Positions 17,258 to 26,952 of a stretch of 64,000 bases of DNA are shown here, piece by piece. The stretch is from Pseudomonadota bacterium (GTDB lineage: Bacteria; Pseudomonadota; Alphaproteobacteria; Rhizobiales; Xanthobacteraceae). Under the pieces are notes generated by a model. That model was not told the origin of the DNA. It worked only from the letters and a program-made list of their open reading frames with translations, and made no database searches. The stretch covers positions 1 to 64,000 of the forward strand of contig JAFEFL010000025.1 in assembly GCA_018240595.1 (NCBI GenBank), given 5' to 3'. The position numbers and the translations under genes were made by a program. The first letter of the stretch is position 1; each line of letters begins with the position of its first letter.

Positions 17258-18018
17258 GCCGCGACCGTCTCCATCATCATGATGTCGAGCATGAACGAGC
17301 CGTCCTGCTCGATGGCGAAATGCTCGCGCACCTCGGCGGAGGCCGCCGTTTGCAGCGCCCGGATCGCCCGCGCGTTGTCGTCCGGCGTCCGCATGCGCGC
17401 GATCCAGACCGGATAATCCATCCGCAACTGCCACGTCGTCAGCGCGCGCACCGCAAAGCCCGCGGCCTCCAGCGCCGCCGACCATTCGGACAGTGTATAG
17501 TCGCGGACATGCGATGTGTCGCGCAGCAGTTCGACGGCCTGGATATGGGTGTCGAACAGCGGCTCGCCCGGCGCATAGGCGTCGATGAACACCGCCGGCG
17601 CGCCCGCCTTCAGGACACGGCGCGCCTCGCGGATGCCGACCGGAAAACGCCGCCAGTGATGCGCCGAATAGCGGCAGCCGAGGAAGTCGAAGGTGCCGTC
17701 GGCGAACGGCAGCTTCTCCGCCGGCGCCTGCTGCGTCTCGATATTGACGAGGCCCTTGTCCTTCGCCGTGGCGCGCACCGCCGCCAGCATCTCGGCCGAC
17801 AGGTCGCTCGCGGTCACGCGCTCGGCATGCTTCGCCAGCCGGTAGGCGACGTGGCCGCCGCCGCAGCCGAGATCGAGCGCGTGCCTCGGCCGCGCCGCGG
17901 CGACCAGCGCGTCGAGCGCCTCGAGGTCGCGCCCGGCCGAATGGACGGCGCTTTCGACATAGGCCTTGGCCCGTGGGCCGAATTGATCATCGACGACGGC
18001 TTCGTGTGCTCGCGACAT
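17254..18018 (-). CDS. Class I SAM-dependent methyltransferase
   Basis: A 254-residue methyltransferase. Motif I is ALDLGCGGGHVAYRLA, followed by VTASDLSAEMLAAVRATAKD and motif IV region FDFLGCRYSAHHWRRF, like UbiE/Methyltransf_11 proteins. The acceptor is unknown. It converges on the diguanylate cyclase with a 4-bp CTAG overlap. It is divergent from an MmyB-type regulator with 112 bp between starts, where two direct repeats lie; this suggests joint regulation. Confidence 0.9.
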   Translation of the reverse strand: MSRAHEAVVDDQFGPRAKAYVESAVHSAGRDLEALDALVAAARPRHALDLGCGGGHVAYRLAKHAERVTASDLSAEMLAAVRATAKDKGLVNIETQQAPAEKLPFADGTFDFLGCRYSAHHWRRFPVGIREARRVLKAGAPAVFIDAYAPGEPLFDTHIQAVELLRDTSHVRDYTLSEWSAALEAAGFAVRALTTWQLRMDYPVWIARMRTPDDNARAIRALQTAASAEVREHFAIEQDGSFMLDIMMMETVAA

Positions 18019-18074
18019 GGCTGTTTCCCGGCTGGCCCCCTGGATTGCCTAAGGATCATGGCGCGGCGTATAGA

Positions 18075-18106
18075 CTGGTACAATAAAGCAATTATCCTGG
18101 TATATT
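18075..18106. promoter_or_regulatory. Candidate operator: CTGGTA direct repeats
   Basis: CTGGTACAAT (18075-18084) and CTGGTATATT (18097-18106) share 7 of 10 bases and start 22 bp apart, two helical turns. They lie in an AT-rich patch between the divergent methyltransferase and regulator genes. They could be binding half-sites for the regulator or overlap promoter elements. Confidence 0.4.
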
Positions 18107-18130
18107 AACTGCCACGCTAGGCGCCCGCCG

Positions 18131-18946
18131 ATGTCCGATCCCGACCGCCGCCGCCTGCTCGGCCAGTTCGTCCGCACCCATCGCGAGGCGCTGCCGCCGG
18201 AGCCGGCCTCCACCCGCCGCCGCACGCCCGGCCTGCGCCGCGAAGAGCTGGCGGCGCGCGCCGGCATCAGCGCGACCTGGTGCACCTTCATCGAGCAAGG
18301 CCGCGACGTGCAGGTCTCCGGCCACGCGCTCGGCCGCCTGGCGGAAGCTTTGGCGCTGACGCGCGCCGAGCGCGCCTATCTGTTCGAGCTCGCCGACCGC
18401 CGCGACCCGCGCGCACCAGCTCCCGATGAAAGCGCCGATGCGCCGGCCTCGCTCAAGGCGGCCGTGAGCGCCGCCACCTATCCGGCCTACGGGCTCGACC
18501 GCCTGTGGAACGCGTGCTGCTGGAACGAGGCTGCCGCCCGCCTATTCGTCGGCTGGCTCGACGGCGATCACCAGCGCAATTTGCTGCGCTTCGTCTTCGT
18601 CGATGAGGCGGCGCGGCGACTGATCGACAACTGGCAGGATCGCGCCCGCCGCCTGCTCGCCGAATTCCGCGCCGATTTCAGCCGCAGCCTCAACGATCCG
18701 CGTCTGCGCGATCTCGTCGATGGACTGCGCCGCGACAGCGCCCTGTTCGATGCCGAATGGCAGGCGCAGACGGTGCTCGGGCGCGAAGGCGGCCGCCGCG
18801 GCTTCACGCATCCGCGCGACGGCGCCCTCGTCTACACGCAGCACAGCTTCGCGCCCGCCGACCGGCCCGACACCAAGTTCGTCCTGCTGGTGCCGGAGGA
18901 AAAGAACGGCGCGCCGCAGACACGGCGCGCCGGACGGGAAGCCTGA
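18131..18946 (+). CDS. XRE-type regulator with MmyB ligand-binding domain
   Basis: A 271-residue regulator. The N-terminal helix-turn-helix is RRRTPGLRREELAARAGISA followed by WCTFIEQGRDVQVS. The C-terminal domain (about 100-265) is the MmyB-like PAS fold (AYGLDRLWNACCWNEAAARL, then RLLAEFRADFSRSLNDPRLR). MmyB-type proteins usually control a divergent enzyme gene, here the methyltransferase. The ligand is thought to be a fatty-acid-like molecule in some homologues. The start is 11 bp after the intergenic AT patch. Confidence 0.9.
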   Translation: MSDPDRRRLLGQFVRTHREALPPEPASTRRRTPGLRREELAARAGISATWCTFIEQGRDVQVSGHALGRLAEALALTRAERAYLFELADRRDPRAPAPDESADAPASLKAAVSAATYPAYGLDRLWNACCWNEAAARLFVGWLDGDHQRNLLRFVFVDEAARRLIDNWQDRARRLLAEFRADFSRSLNDPRLRDLVDGLRRDSALFDAEWQAQTVLGREGGRRGFTHPRDGALVYTQHSFAPADRPDTKFVLLVPEEKNGAPQTRRAGREA

Positions 18947-18961
18947 CGGTTCAGGCCGCGA

Positions 18962-19516
18962 TCACCGCGGCGGAACCGGCGGCGGCGCATCCGGACCGGC
19001 ATCGGGCGGCGGCGGCGGACCGCGGCGGGCTTCCTTGGGCCCCTTTGGTCCTTTCGGACCGTGCGGCGGCGGCGGCGGTCCAAATGCCAGCGTGTCGCCA
19101 TTGGCGCGCACCAGAAGCTGGGCGTGGATCTGGCCGCGATCGAAATGGCCCTGCACCGTCACGGTCTCGTCCTTGTCGGCAACCGGCGCGTTGTCGCCCT
19201 GCGGCCCGGTGTCGACCAGGACGCGGCCCGAGCCGTCGTCGAGAATGAACTTGTTGCCGAACAGTTCGGCCACCTTGCCCTTGGCGGCGACCATCGTATC
19301 CGGCTTCATCTGGCCGATGGCGGCGGGCTGCAGCAGCATGACCTGTTGCGGCATGTAGCGGTGCGCCAGCCGGCTGGCGCCGGCGCCGCCAAGCGCGCCG
19401 AGCGCGATCGCCGCGACCAGCGAAACGCCGATCAAAGCGTTGCGGCGGCGCGGGCGCGCGGGCTCGCGCGGGGCCGGCGCCGGCGTTTGTTCGAGAGGGG
19501 CATTGCTGTCGGTCAT
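18962..19516 (-). CDS. Membrane-anchored OB-fold protein with Pro/Gly/Lys-rich tail
   Basis: A 184-residue protein. The order is a short proline-rich cytoplasmic start, one membrane segment (ALIGVSLVAAIALGALGGAG), an OB-fold-like region (VAAKGKVAELFGNKFILDDG to VTVQGHFDRGQIHAQLLVRA) similar to bacterial BOF/YgiW-type domains, then a tail of PPPPP, GPKGPKGPKE and PPPVPPR. The start at 19516 has a clear AGGAGAAA site. It is divergent from the OmpR-type regulator and its kinase, a layout typical of a stress-responsive target beside its two-component system. The ligand is unknown. Confidence 0.75.
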   Translation of the reverse strand: MTDSNAPLEQTPAPAPREPARPRRRNALIGVSLVAAIALGALGGAGASRLAHRYMPQQVMLLQPAAIGQMKPDTMVAAKGKVAELFGNKFILDDGSGRVLVDTGPQGDNAPVADKDETVTVQGHFDRGQIHAQLLVRANGDTLAFGPPPPPHGPKGPKGPKEARRGPPPPPDAGPDAPPPVPPR

Positions 19517-19645
19517 CTTGTTTCTCCTGTTTGAAAGCCGATGACTGCAGCTTACGCAGCGCCCCATTCGGCAGGCTGAACCGAACGGTTCAGGTTGAGT
19601 TAAGGTGGCGGACTTAACCCCTGGCGCAGGATGCCCAGAGCCGCG

Positions 19646-20314
19646 ATGAAAATACTCCTGGTTGAAGACGATGCCCTGCTGGCGGGCGAAATCGCCGGGG
19701 CGTTGCGCGAGGAAAACTTCGCCGTCGATGTCGCCGGCAACGGCGAGGACGGCCTGCATCTCGGCGATACCGAGTTCTACGACGCCGCGGTACTCGACCT
19801 CGGCCTGCCGAAAATTCCCGGCACCAAGGTGCTGCGCGGCTGGCGCGAGAACGGCCGGCAGTTGCCGGTGCTGATCCTGACCGCGCGCGACGGCTGGACC
19901 GACAAGGTCGACGGCTTCAAGGCCGGCGCCGACGATTACCTGACCAAACCGTTTCGCATCGAGGAACTGGTGATGCGGCTGCGCGCTTTGGTGCGCCGCG
20001 CCGCCGGCCATGCCTCGCCGCGCATCGCCTGCGGCGCCCTCACCTTCGAGGCGCAGACCGGCGTGTTCGAACTGGACGGCTTGCCGCTGAAGCTGACGGC
20101 GCTGGAATGGCGCGTGCTCGAGTGCCTGATCATGCGCAAGGATGTCGTGGTCGACCGCACCGAACTGTCGGAGAAGGTCTATGAGGGCGATGCCGGCACC
20201 GACTCCAATTCGCTCGAGGTGATCGTGGCGCGGCTGCGCCGCAAGGTCGGCAAGGACGCCATCGAGACCGTGCGCGGCCGCGGCTATCGCCTCGTCGATC
20301 CAGGATCGGCGTGA
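19646..20314 (+). CDS. OmpR-family response regulator
   Basis: A 222-residue regulator. The receiver domain has the acidic pair in LLVEDDA, phosphoacceptor Asp51 (AAVLDLGLPKIPG), Thr79 and Lys101 (DDYLTKPF). The C-terminal winged helix is complete (LKLTALEWRVLECLIMRKDV, ending VRGRGYRLVDPG). It is close to the PhoP/QseB group. ATG 19646 fits homologues; ATG 19631 is possible. It overlaps the kinase gene by 4 bp (ATGA), so the pair is translationally coupled. Confidence 0.93.
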   Translation: MKILLVEDDALLAGEIAGALREENFAVDVAGNGEDGLHLGDTEFYDAAVLDLGLPKIPGTKVLRGWRENGRQLPVLILTARDGWTDKVDGFKAGADDYLTKPFRIEELVMRLRALVRRAAGHASPRIACGALTFEAQTGVFELDGLPLKLTALEWRVLECLIMRKDVVVDRTELSEKVYEGDAGTDSNSLEVIVARLRRKVGKDAIETVRGRGYRLVDPGSA

Positions 20315-21708
20315 TGGCGCGCGGCGCTTCGCTCAGCCGCCGGCTGCTGCTCGGCGCCGGCGTGTTCATTGCCCTGGCGCTGATCGTCGCGACCGTCTCC
20401 ATCGGCTTCGTGCTGCGCCATTTCGTGCAGAGCCAGATCGACCAGCGGCTCGACACCCAGATCATCTTTCTGTCGTCGGTGGTGACCACGACGGGCGACG
20501 GCCGCATCGCCATCAGCGGCGCGACCGACGGCCCGCCCTTCGATCGGCCGGGCCGCGGCTGGTACTGGCAGATCAACGGCCCGGCGAATACGCTGCGCTC
20601 GCAGGCGCTGGAAGGCGCAGACCTTGCTTTGCCCGATCTACCGCCGAAGCCGCCGAAGCCGCCGCCGAAACCGCCGCGCCTCGAAGACGTCGCGCTCGAC
20701 GGCGTTCGTCCCGGCGACGGCCGGGCGCCGAACGGCATGGCCCTGCACTTCCGTATTTTCGAAACGCTGGCCGGCGACAAACCGATCACCATCATCGCCT
20801 CGGCGCCGCGCGCCGCGATCTTCGCGCCGCTGCGCGCCGCGCTGACCACGCTGGCGATCTCGCTGCTGATCCTCGGCGCGGCGCTGGTCCTGGCGATGAT
20901 CTTCCAGGTCCGGCTTGGCCTGCGGCCGCTCGAAAAACTGCGCCGCAGCATCGGCGACGTGCGCAGCGGCACCATCGAGCGCGTGCCGGAGGACCAGCCG
21001 CGCGAAGTGGCGCCGCTGGTGCACGAGCTCAATGCCCTGCTCGCCGAGAACGCCGCCAATCTCGAACGTGCGCGCGCGCACGTCGCCAATCTCGCGCATG
21101 CGCTGAAGACGCCACTCGCCACTCTGTCGCTTGCGTTGAGCGGCCGCAAACAACAAGACGCCGACGACGCGCAAGGCTCGGTGCAGCTCGTCGCCCTGAT
21201 GGAGCGGCGCATCCGCCATCACCTCGGCCGCGCCCGCATGGCGGCGCTCAGCGGTCCGGCGCGCGCCCGCACGCCGCTGGCGCCGCGTCTGCGCGACATC
21301 GTCGACGCGATGCAGAAAATTCACGCCGGCAAAGACATCACGGTCGCGTTCGAGGTCGATCCGGCGCTGAACGTCGCCTGCGAGCAGCAGGACTTCGACG
21401 AAATGGCCGGCAACCTGATCGACAATGCTTTCAAGTGGGCGCAAGGCCGCATCGCCGTGCGCGCGCTCGCCGTCGATGCCAAGGTCGAACTGACGATCGC
21501 GGACGATGGTCCCGGCTTGTCCGACAAGGACATCGCCACCGTTCTGCAGCCCGGCGCCCGCCTCGATGAAAGCATGCCGGGCTTCGGTTTCGGCCTGCCG
21601 ATCGCGCGCGAACTTGCCGAGCTCTATGGCGGCGCGCTGTCGCTGGCCCGGGCCGGCGCCGGCGGGCTCGCCGCTACACTAACGCTGCCGCGGGCCGCCG
21701 CAGCATGA
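20311..21708 (+). CDS. Sensor histidine kinase
   Basis: A 465-residue membrane kinase paired with the upstream regulator. Membrane segment 1 is about residues 11-35. The periplasmic sensor (36-175) contains a PPKPPKPPPKPP run at 111-122. Membrane segment 2 is about 175-200, followed by a HAMP-like region. The phosphoacceptor is His263 (ANLAHALKTPLATLSLAL). The ATP-binding domain has DNAFKWAQG, IADDGPGLS and GFGFGLPIARELAELYGG. It is PhoQ-like in layout. The Pro/Lys run resembles the tail of the divergent OB-fold protein. Its end overlaps the convergent MFS gene by 35 bp. Confidence 0.92.
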   Translation: MMARGASLSRRLLLGAGVFIALALIVATVSIGFVLRHFVQSQIDQRLDTQIIFLSSVVTTTGDGRIAISGATDGPPFDRPGRGWYWQINGPANTLRSQALEGADLALPDLPPKPPKPPPKPPRLEDVALDGVRPGDGRAPNGMALHFRIFETLAGDKPITIIASAPRAAIFAPLRAALTTLAISLLILGAALVLAMIFQVRLGLRPLEKLRRSIGDVRSGTIERVPEDQPREVAPLVHELNALLAENAANLERARAHVANLAHALKTPLATLSLALSGRKQQDADDAQGSVQLVALMERRIRHHLGRARMAALSGPARARTPLAPRLRDIVDAMQKIHAGKDITVAFEVDPALNVACEQQDFDEMAGNLIDNAFKWAQGRIAVRALAVDAKVELTIADDGPGLSDKDIATVLQPGARLDESMPGFGFGLPIARELAELYGGALSLARAGAGGLAATLTLPRAAAA

Positions 21709-22885
21709 AGGTCAGCGCCGCGGCGAGCAGCGAGACGCCGAACATCAAGGCAAAGCCGGCCTCGTAAGTGCCGGTGGCATCGAAGATCGCGGCGCCGAGA
21801 TAGGCGCCGATGCCGCCGAAGACCTGGTGGACCAGCGTGATCAGCCCGGTCAGCACGCCGAGATGCCGCGTGCCGAAACTCTCCTTGACGAAGACGACGG
21901 TGAGCGGCGCCGTGACCATGAAGGTGATGCCGAAGACCAGCGCGAACACGGCGACCGACAGGGTCGACTGGTTCACCATGACCAGAGCAAAGACGCCGAC
22001 CCGCGCCACGAAGGACAAGGCCGTCGGCCAGATCGGGCCGGCGCGGTCGCTCATCGCGCCGGCGGCGACGACGCCGATGAGCCCCGTGAGCCCCATCACC
22101 GCCAGCAGATTGCCGGCGAGAAAGGCATTGACGCCGCGATCCTGCGCAAAAGCGACGACATGGGTCGAGACGAAGAAATCGTCGAAGCCGCAAATCGCGT
22201 AGATCACCAGCAGCAGCCAGAATTGCCGCGTGCGCGCCGCTTCACGCACGCCGAGGCCGGCGGCCGGCTGCGCGGCCTTCGCCTGCGCCGGCGTATGTTT
22301 CGGAATGGCGAGGAGGACGAGCGGCAGCAGCGCCAGATGCGCGATGCCGAGCCAGACATAGATCGACTGCCACGTCACCGACAGCATCACCGCCGCCAAG
22401 GTGGCGATGACGACGAGCTGGCCGACGCTCATGCCGGAAATCACCACGGCGTTGGCGATGCCGGTGCGCGCCGGAAAGGCGCGCGTCACCATCACGCTCA
22501 CCGGGATCAGGGAGGCGGCGCCATTGCCGAGCGCGAAGATCACGCCATAAGCCGCCAGCGCATGCCAGGGCGCCGCGATGGCGCTCATCGCGCCGATGCC
22601 GAGACCGGCAATGACCAGCCCGGCGCTGAGCACCAGGCGCGGGCTGGCGCGATCCGCGAGATACCCGGCGGCGAGCATGGCTGCGGCCGAAACGGCCTGA
22701 AACAGCGCGACCGCGAGCCCGATGTCGCTGCGGCCCCAGCCGAAGCCGTCGACGATCGGCTTCAGCGTCAGGCCGACGGCAAAGCGCGCGCCGCCGCCGA
22801 TGAACAGCACCAGGAAACCGGCGGCGAGAATGAGAGTGGCGCCCGCCGCGGCCGGCGAGCGCCCTTGTTTCGCGGCGGCGGCCAC
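21674..22885 (-). CDS. MFS transporter (monocarboxylate/OFA-like)
   Basis: A 403-residue major facilitator with about 12 membrane segments. Features include the loop ADRASPRLV after the second segment and AGAMSDRAGP in the second half. It is similar to OFA/MCT-type carriers, so a small organic anion is a reasonable guess. The start is a GTG at 22885 with no strong ribosome binding site. It lies 27 bp downstream of coxM on the same strand and may be cotranscribed, which would make it a candidate transporter for the Cox enzyme's substrate. Its 3' end overlaps the kinase gene. Confidence 0.82.
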   Translation of the reverse strand: MAAAAKQGRSPAAAGATLILAAGFLVLFIGGGARFAVGLTLKPIVDGFGWGRSDIGLAVALFQAVSAAAMLAAGYLADRASPRLVLSAGLVIAGLGIGAMSAIAAPWHALAAYGVIFALGNGAASLIPVSVMVTRAFPARTGIANAVVISGMSVGQLVVIATLAAVMLSVTWQSIYVWLGIAHLALLPLVLLAIPKHTPAQAKAAQPAAGLGVREAARTRQFWLLLVIYAICGFDDFFVSTHVVAFAQDRGVNAFLAGNLLAVMGLTGLIGVVAAGAMSDRAGPIWPTALSFVARVGVFALVMVNQSTLSVAVFALVFGITFMVTAPLTVVFVKESFGTRHLGVLTGLITLVHQVFGGIGAYLGAAIFDATGTYEAGFALMFGVSLLAAALTFMLRRPAAALV

Positions 22886-22912
22886 GAGGAGAAGTCCGGC
22901 GCCGAAGCGGCG

Positions 22913-23713
22913 TTACGCCGTCGCTTTCGCCAGAGCGCGCTTGGCCAGCACGCCAACGAGGTGCGCGCGATATTCCGGCGTGGCGTGGATGTCGGAGTTC
23001 ATGCCGGAGGCGGGAATCGTCATGCCCTCGATCGACTTCGGCGAGAAACGCTTCTTCAGCGCCTCCTCGAACGACTTGACGCGGAACACGCCGTTCGAGC
23101 CGGCGCCGGTGACGGCGACGCGAATATCGGGGCCGCGCTTCGACACGAAGACGCCGACCAGCGCGAAGCCCGAGGCCGGATGCTTGAACTTCTCGTAGGC
23201 CGCCTTCTTGGCGATCGGGAACGACACCTTGACGATGATCTCGCCGTCTTCAAGCGCGGTCGAGAACATGCCGGTGAAGAAATCGTCGGCGGCGATGCGG
23301 CGCTTGTTGGTGATGATGGTGGCGCCAAGACCGAGGCAAGCGGCCGGATAATCGGCGTTCGGATCGTTATTGGCGATCGAACCGCCGATGGTGCCGCGAT
23401 TGCGCACCTGCGGATCGCCGATCGAGCCCGGCACGGAGGCGAGCCCCGGCAGCACTTCCTTGAGCACGTCGGACTTGGCGACGTCGGCGTGGCGCGTCAT
23501 GGCGCCGATCACCACCGAGCGGCCCTTCAGTTCGACGCCGGTCATGCCTTCGACCTGCGACAGATCGACCAGCGCCGAGGGCTGCGCCAGGCGCTGCTTC
23601 ATCACCGGCAGCAGCGAGTGCCCGCCGGCCAGCAGCTTGCCTTCGGGATTGCGCGCCAGAAGACCGGCAGCCTGACGCACCGTGGTCGGGCGATGGAAGG
23701 TGAAGTTGTACAT
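22913..23713 (-). CDS. coxM: CoxM-like FAD-binding subunit of molybdenum hydroxylase
   Basis: A 266-residue medium subunit. It binds FAD through KLLAGGHSLLPVMKQRL near the N-terminus and TIGGSIANNDPNADYPAACL in the middle. It takes electrons from the CoxS clusters and passes them to the respiratory chain. The frame is open to 24649, but ATG 23713 matches the family start and has a GGAGAGA site. It follows coxL by 20 bp. The gene order on the coding strand is S-L-M; Oligotropha uses M-S-L. Confidence 0.93.
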   Translation of the reverse strand: MYNFTFHRPTTVRQAAGLLARNPEGKLLAGGHSLLPVMKQRLAQPSALVDLSQVEGMTGVELKGRSVVIGAMTRHADVAKSDVLKEVLPGLASVPGSIGDPQVRNRGTIGGSIANNDPNADYPAACLGLGATIITNKRRIAADDFFTGMFSTALEDGEIIVKVSFPIAKKAAYEKFKHPASGFALVGVFVSKRGPDIRVAVTGAGSNGVFRVKSFEEALKKRFSPKSIEGMTIPASGMNSDIHATPEYRAHLVGVLAKRALAKATA

Positions 23714-23733
23714 CGGTCTCTCCGTTCTAATTC

Positions 23734-26094
23734 TTACGCCGCTTTCGGCGGATGCTTTTGCATGGCCTGCCACACCGCGTTGGCGGTGGCCGGCATGGCG
23801 ATATCTTCGGTCCCGAGCGCGTCGGTGATGGCGTTGATCACCGCCGCCGGCGCCGCGATCGCGCCAGCCTCGCCGCAGCCCTTGATGCCGAGCGGATTTG
23901 ACGGCGACTTGGTCTCGGTCAGACCGACGTGGAACGACGGCAGGTCGTGCGCGCGCGGCATGGTGTAATCCATCAGCGAGCCGGTCACCAGTTGGCCGTT
24001 GGCGTCGTAGACCGCGCCCTCGAGCAGCGCCTGGCCGACGCCCTGGGCGATGCCGCCATGAACCTGGCCTTCGACGATCATCGGATTGATGACGGTGCCG
24101 AAGTCGTCGACCGCGACCCAGTTGGCGATCTCGGTCTTGCCGGTCTCCTGGTCGATCTCGACCTCGCAGATGTGGCAGCCGGCCGGGAACGTGAAGTTGG
24201 TCGGGTCGTAGAACGAGGTTTCCTTCAGCCCCGGCTCCAGTTCGGCGCCGGTGAACTTGTGCGCGATGTAGGCGTTGAGCGCCACGTCGCCGAAGCCGAC
24301 CGACTTGTCGGTGCCCTTGACGGTGAACTTGCCGTCCTTGAACTCGATGTCGTTCTCGGAGGCTTCCATCATGAAGCCCGCGACCTTCTTGGCCTTGGCT
24401 TCGATCTTGTCGAGCGCCTTGACGATGGCCGACATGCCGACGGCGCCGGAGCGCGAGCCGTAGGTGCCCATGCCGAACTGCACCTTGTCGGTGTCGCCGT
24501 GCACGATCGATACGCTCTCGAACGGAATGCCGAGGCGCTCCGACACGAGCTGCGCGAAGGTGGTCTCGTGGCCCTGGCCGTGCGCGTGGGTGCCGGTGAG
24601 CACTTCCACCGAGCCGGTCGGATTGACGCGCACTTCCGCGCTCTCCCACAGGCCGACGCCGGCACCGAGCGAACCGACCGCCTGCGACGGCGCGATGCCG
24701 CAGGCCTCGATATAGGTCGAGTAGCCGATGCCGCGCAGCTTGCCGTGGCGGGCGCTCTCGCGCTTGCGCTTGCCGAAATTCTTGACGTCGGCGAGCTCAA
24801 TCGCCTTCTTCAGCGACGCATTATAGTCGCCGGCGTCATAGGCCATGATCACCGGCGTCTGGTGCGGGAAGTTCTTGATGAAGTTGCGCTTGCGCAGGTC
24901 GGTCGGGTCGAGGCCGAGCTGACGCGCCGCCACTTCGACGAGGCGCTCGACGACGAAAGTCGCTTCCGGACGTCCGGCGCCGCGATAGGCGTCGACCGGC
25001 ACCGTGTTGGTGTAGACCGCATCGACCTCGCAATAGATCTGCGGAATGTCGTACTGGCCCGACAGCAGCGTGGCGTAGAGATAAGTCGGCACCGACGACG
25101 AGAAGGTCGACATGTAGGCGCCGAGATTGGCGATGGTCTTCGCCCGCAAAGCGAGAATCTTGCCGTTGGAATCGAGTGCGAGTTCGGCGCGGGTGATGTG
25201 ATCGCGGCCGTGCGCGTCGGTGAGGAAGGCTTCCGAGCGCTCCGACGTCCACTTCACCGGCCGCTTCACCTTGCGCGCCGCCCACAGGCAGACGACTTCT
25301 TCAGGATAGATGAAGATCTTCGAGCCGAAACCGCCGCCGACATCCGGCGCGATGACGCGCAGCTTGTGCTCGGGCGCGATGCCGACGAAGGCCGAAATGA
25401 CCAGGCGCGCGACGTGCGGATTCTGCGAGGTGTTCCACAAGGTCAGCGAGTCGTTGCCGGCGTCGTAATCGGCGAGCGCGGCGCGCGGCTCCATGGCGTT
25501 CGGCACCAGCCGGTTGTTGACGATGTCGAGCTTGGTGACGTGCTTGGCTGCCTTGAACGCGGCCTCGACCGCCTTCTGGTCGCCGAGGTGCCACTGGTAG
25601 ATGGTGTTGTTCGGCACGTCGGCGTGGATCTGCGGCGCGCCCTTGGCCTGCGCCTTGGCCGGATCGACCACCGCCGGCAGCACCTCGTAATCGACCACGA
25701 CCTTCTCGGCCGCGTCCTTGCCCTGCGCCGTCGTCTCGGCGATCACCACCGCGACCGCGTCGCCGACATGATTGACCGTGCTCGCCGCCAGCGCCGGATG
25801 CGGCGCCATCTTCATTGGCGAGCCGTCCTTGGAATGGATCATCCAGCCGCAGATCAGGTTGCCGACCTTGTCGGTCGCGAGCTGCGCGCCGGTCAGCACG
25901 TCGACCACGCCCGGCATCTTCTTGGCGGCGGCAACGTCGATCTTCTTGATCTTGGCGTGGGCATGCGGCGAGCGCACGAACACAGCGCGGGTCTCGCCCG
26001 GCCGCACCACGTCGTCGGTGTACTGGCCCTGGCCGGTGATGAAGCGGAAGTCTTCCTTCCGGCGCACCGGCGCCCCGATCCCATTGGCGGTCAT
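23734..26094 (-). CDS. coxL: CoxL-like molybdopterin subunit (form II)
   Basis: A 786-residue catalytic subunit of the xanthine oxidase family. It carries the active-site loop AYRGAGR at 369-375. True (form I) CO dehydrogenase has AYRCSFR with a copper-binding Cys; Gly372 replaces it here. The C-terminal GCGEAGAIAAPAAVINAI holds the catalytic Glu. Cofactor motifs such as DVGGGFGSKI and QGHETTFAQL are intact. Known form II members are often linked to other aldehyde or heterocycle oxidations, so CO oxidation should not be assumed. It follows coxS by 67 bp; a GGAGG site precedes the start. Confidence 0.93.
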   Translation of the reverse strand: MTANGIGAPVRRKEDFRFITGQGQYTDDVVRPGETRAVFVRSPHAHAKIKKIDVAAAKKMPGVVDVLTGAQLATDKVGNLICGWMIHSKDGSPMKMAPHPALAASTVNHVGDAVAVVIAETTAQGKDAAEKVVVDYEVLPAVVDPAKAQAKGAPQIHADVPNNTIYQWHLGDQKAVEAAFKAAKHVTKLDIVNNRLVPNAMEPRAALADYDAGNDSLTLWNTSQNPHVARLVISAFVGIAPEHKLRVIAPDVGGGFGSKIFIYPEEVVCLWAARKVKRPVKWTSERSEAFLTDAHGRDHITRAELALDSNGKILALRAKTIANLGAYMSTFSSSVPTYLYATLLSGQYDIPQIYCEVDAVYTNTVPVDAYRGAGRPEATFVVERLVEVAARQLGLDPTDLRKRNFIKNFPHQTPVIMAYDAGDYNASLKKAIELADVKNFGKRKRESARHGKLRGIGYSTYIEACGIAPSQAVGSLGAGVGLWESAEVRVNPTGSVEVLTGTHAHGQGHETTFAQLVSERLGIPFESVSIVHGDTDKVQFGMGTYGSRSGAVGMSAIVKALDKIEAKAKKVAGFMMEASENDIEFKDGKFTVKGTDKSVGFGDVALNAYIAHKFTGAELEPGLKETSFYDPTNFTFPAGCHICEVEIDQETGKTEIANWVAVDDFGTVINPMIVEGQVHGGIAQGVGQALLEGAVYDANGQLVTGSLMDYTMPRAHDLPSFHVGLTETKSPSNPLGIKGCGEAGAIAAPAAVINAITDALGTEDIAMPATANAVWQAMQKHPPKAA

Positions 26095-26161
26095 TGGCAG
26101 CTTCCTCCCATTGTCTTCTTATCGACGTTGTTCGGTAGCCAGGTCGCGAGCGGCGGCGGCT

Positions 26162-26635
<474 letters not shown>

Positions 26636-26952
26636 GACTTCCTCCCAAAACTGGGGACCATCGCCCCGCTTTTAGCCTTCGTCACGCCTGACGCCGGCTC
26701 ACCCGTCCAAAGTGCCGGCCGATTTAGAACCGGAATCCGCTTTTGAACTCGACTAACTTGAACCTCGCGATGCACGCGGGTCAAGCGCTTCCAGCCTCAA
26801 ATCGACGCGAAGTGAGCATAGTTGCGATGCACAATTGTCGTATTGCGTCGAAAGTCGATGTTTTTCGCCAACTTACCGCGAATTCACGGAACGGACCCCG
26901 CGCGCGGCACTTAACGTCGCAGGACAGTGTCATATCGACGAAAGGTTGCATC
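26636..26952. other. Intergenic region between coxS and the BA14K-like gene
   Basis: These 317 bp hold no convincing gene. The frame open from 26743 runs into the BA14K-like gene, but its first 70 residues look non-coding and lack a signal peptide. The region should carry two divergent promoters. AT content rises around 26815-26890. I see no clear palindromic operator. Confidence 0.5.

Noticed and set aside
21827..23968. 713-residue plus-strand frame
   Set aside because: It spans the opposite strand of an MFS gene and coxM and has no recognisable domain.
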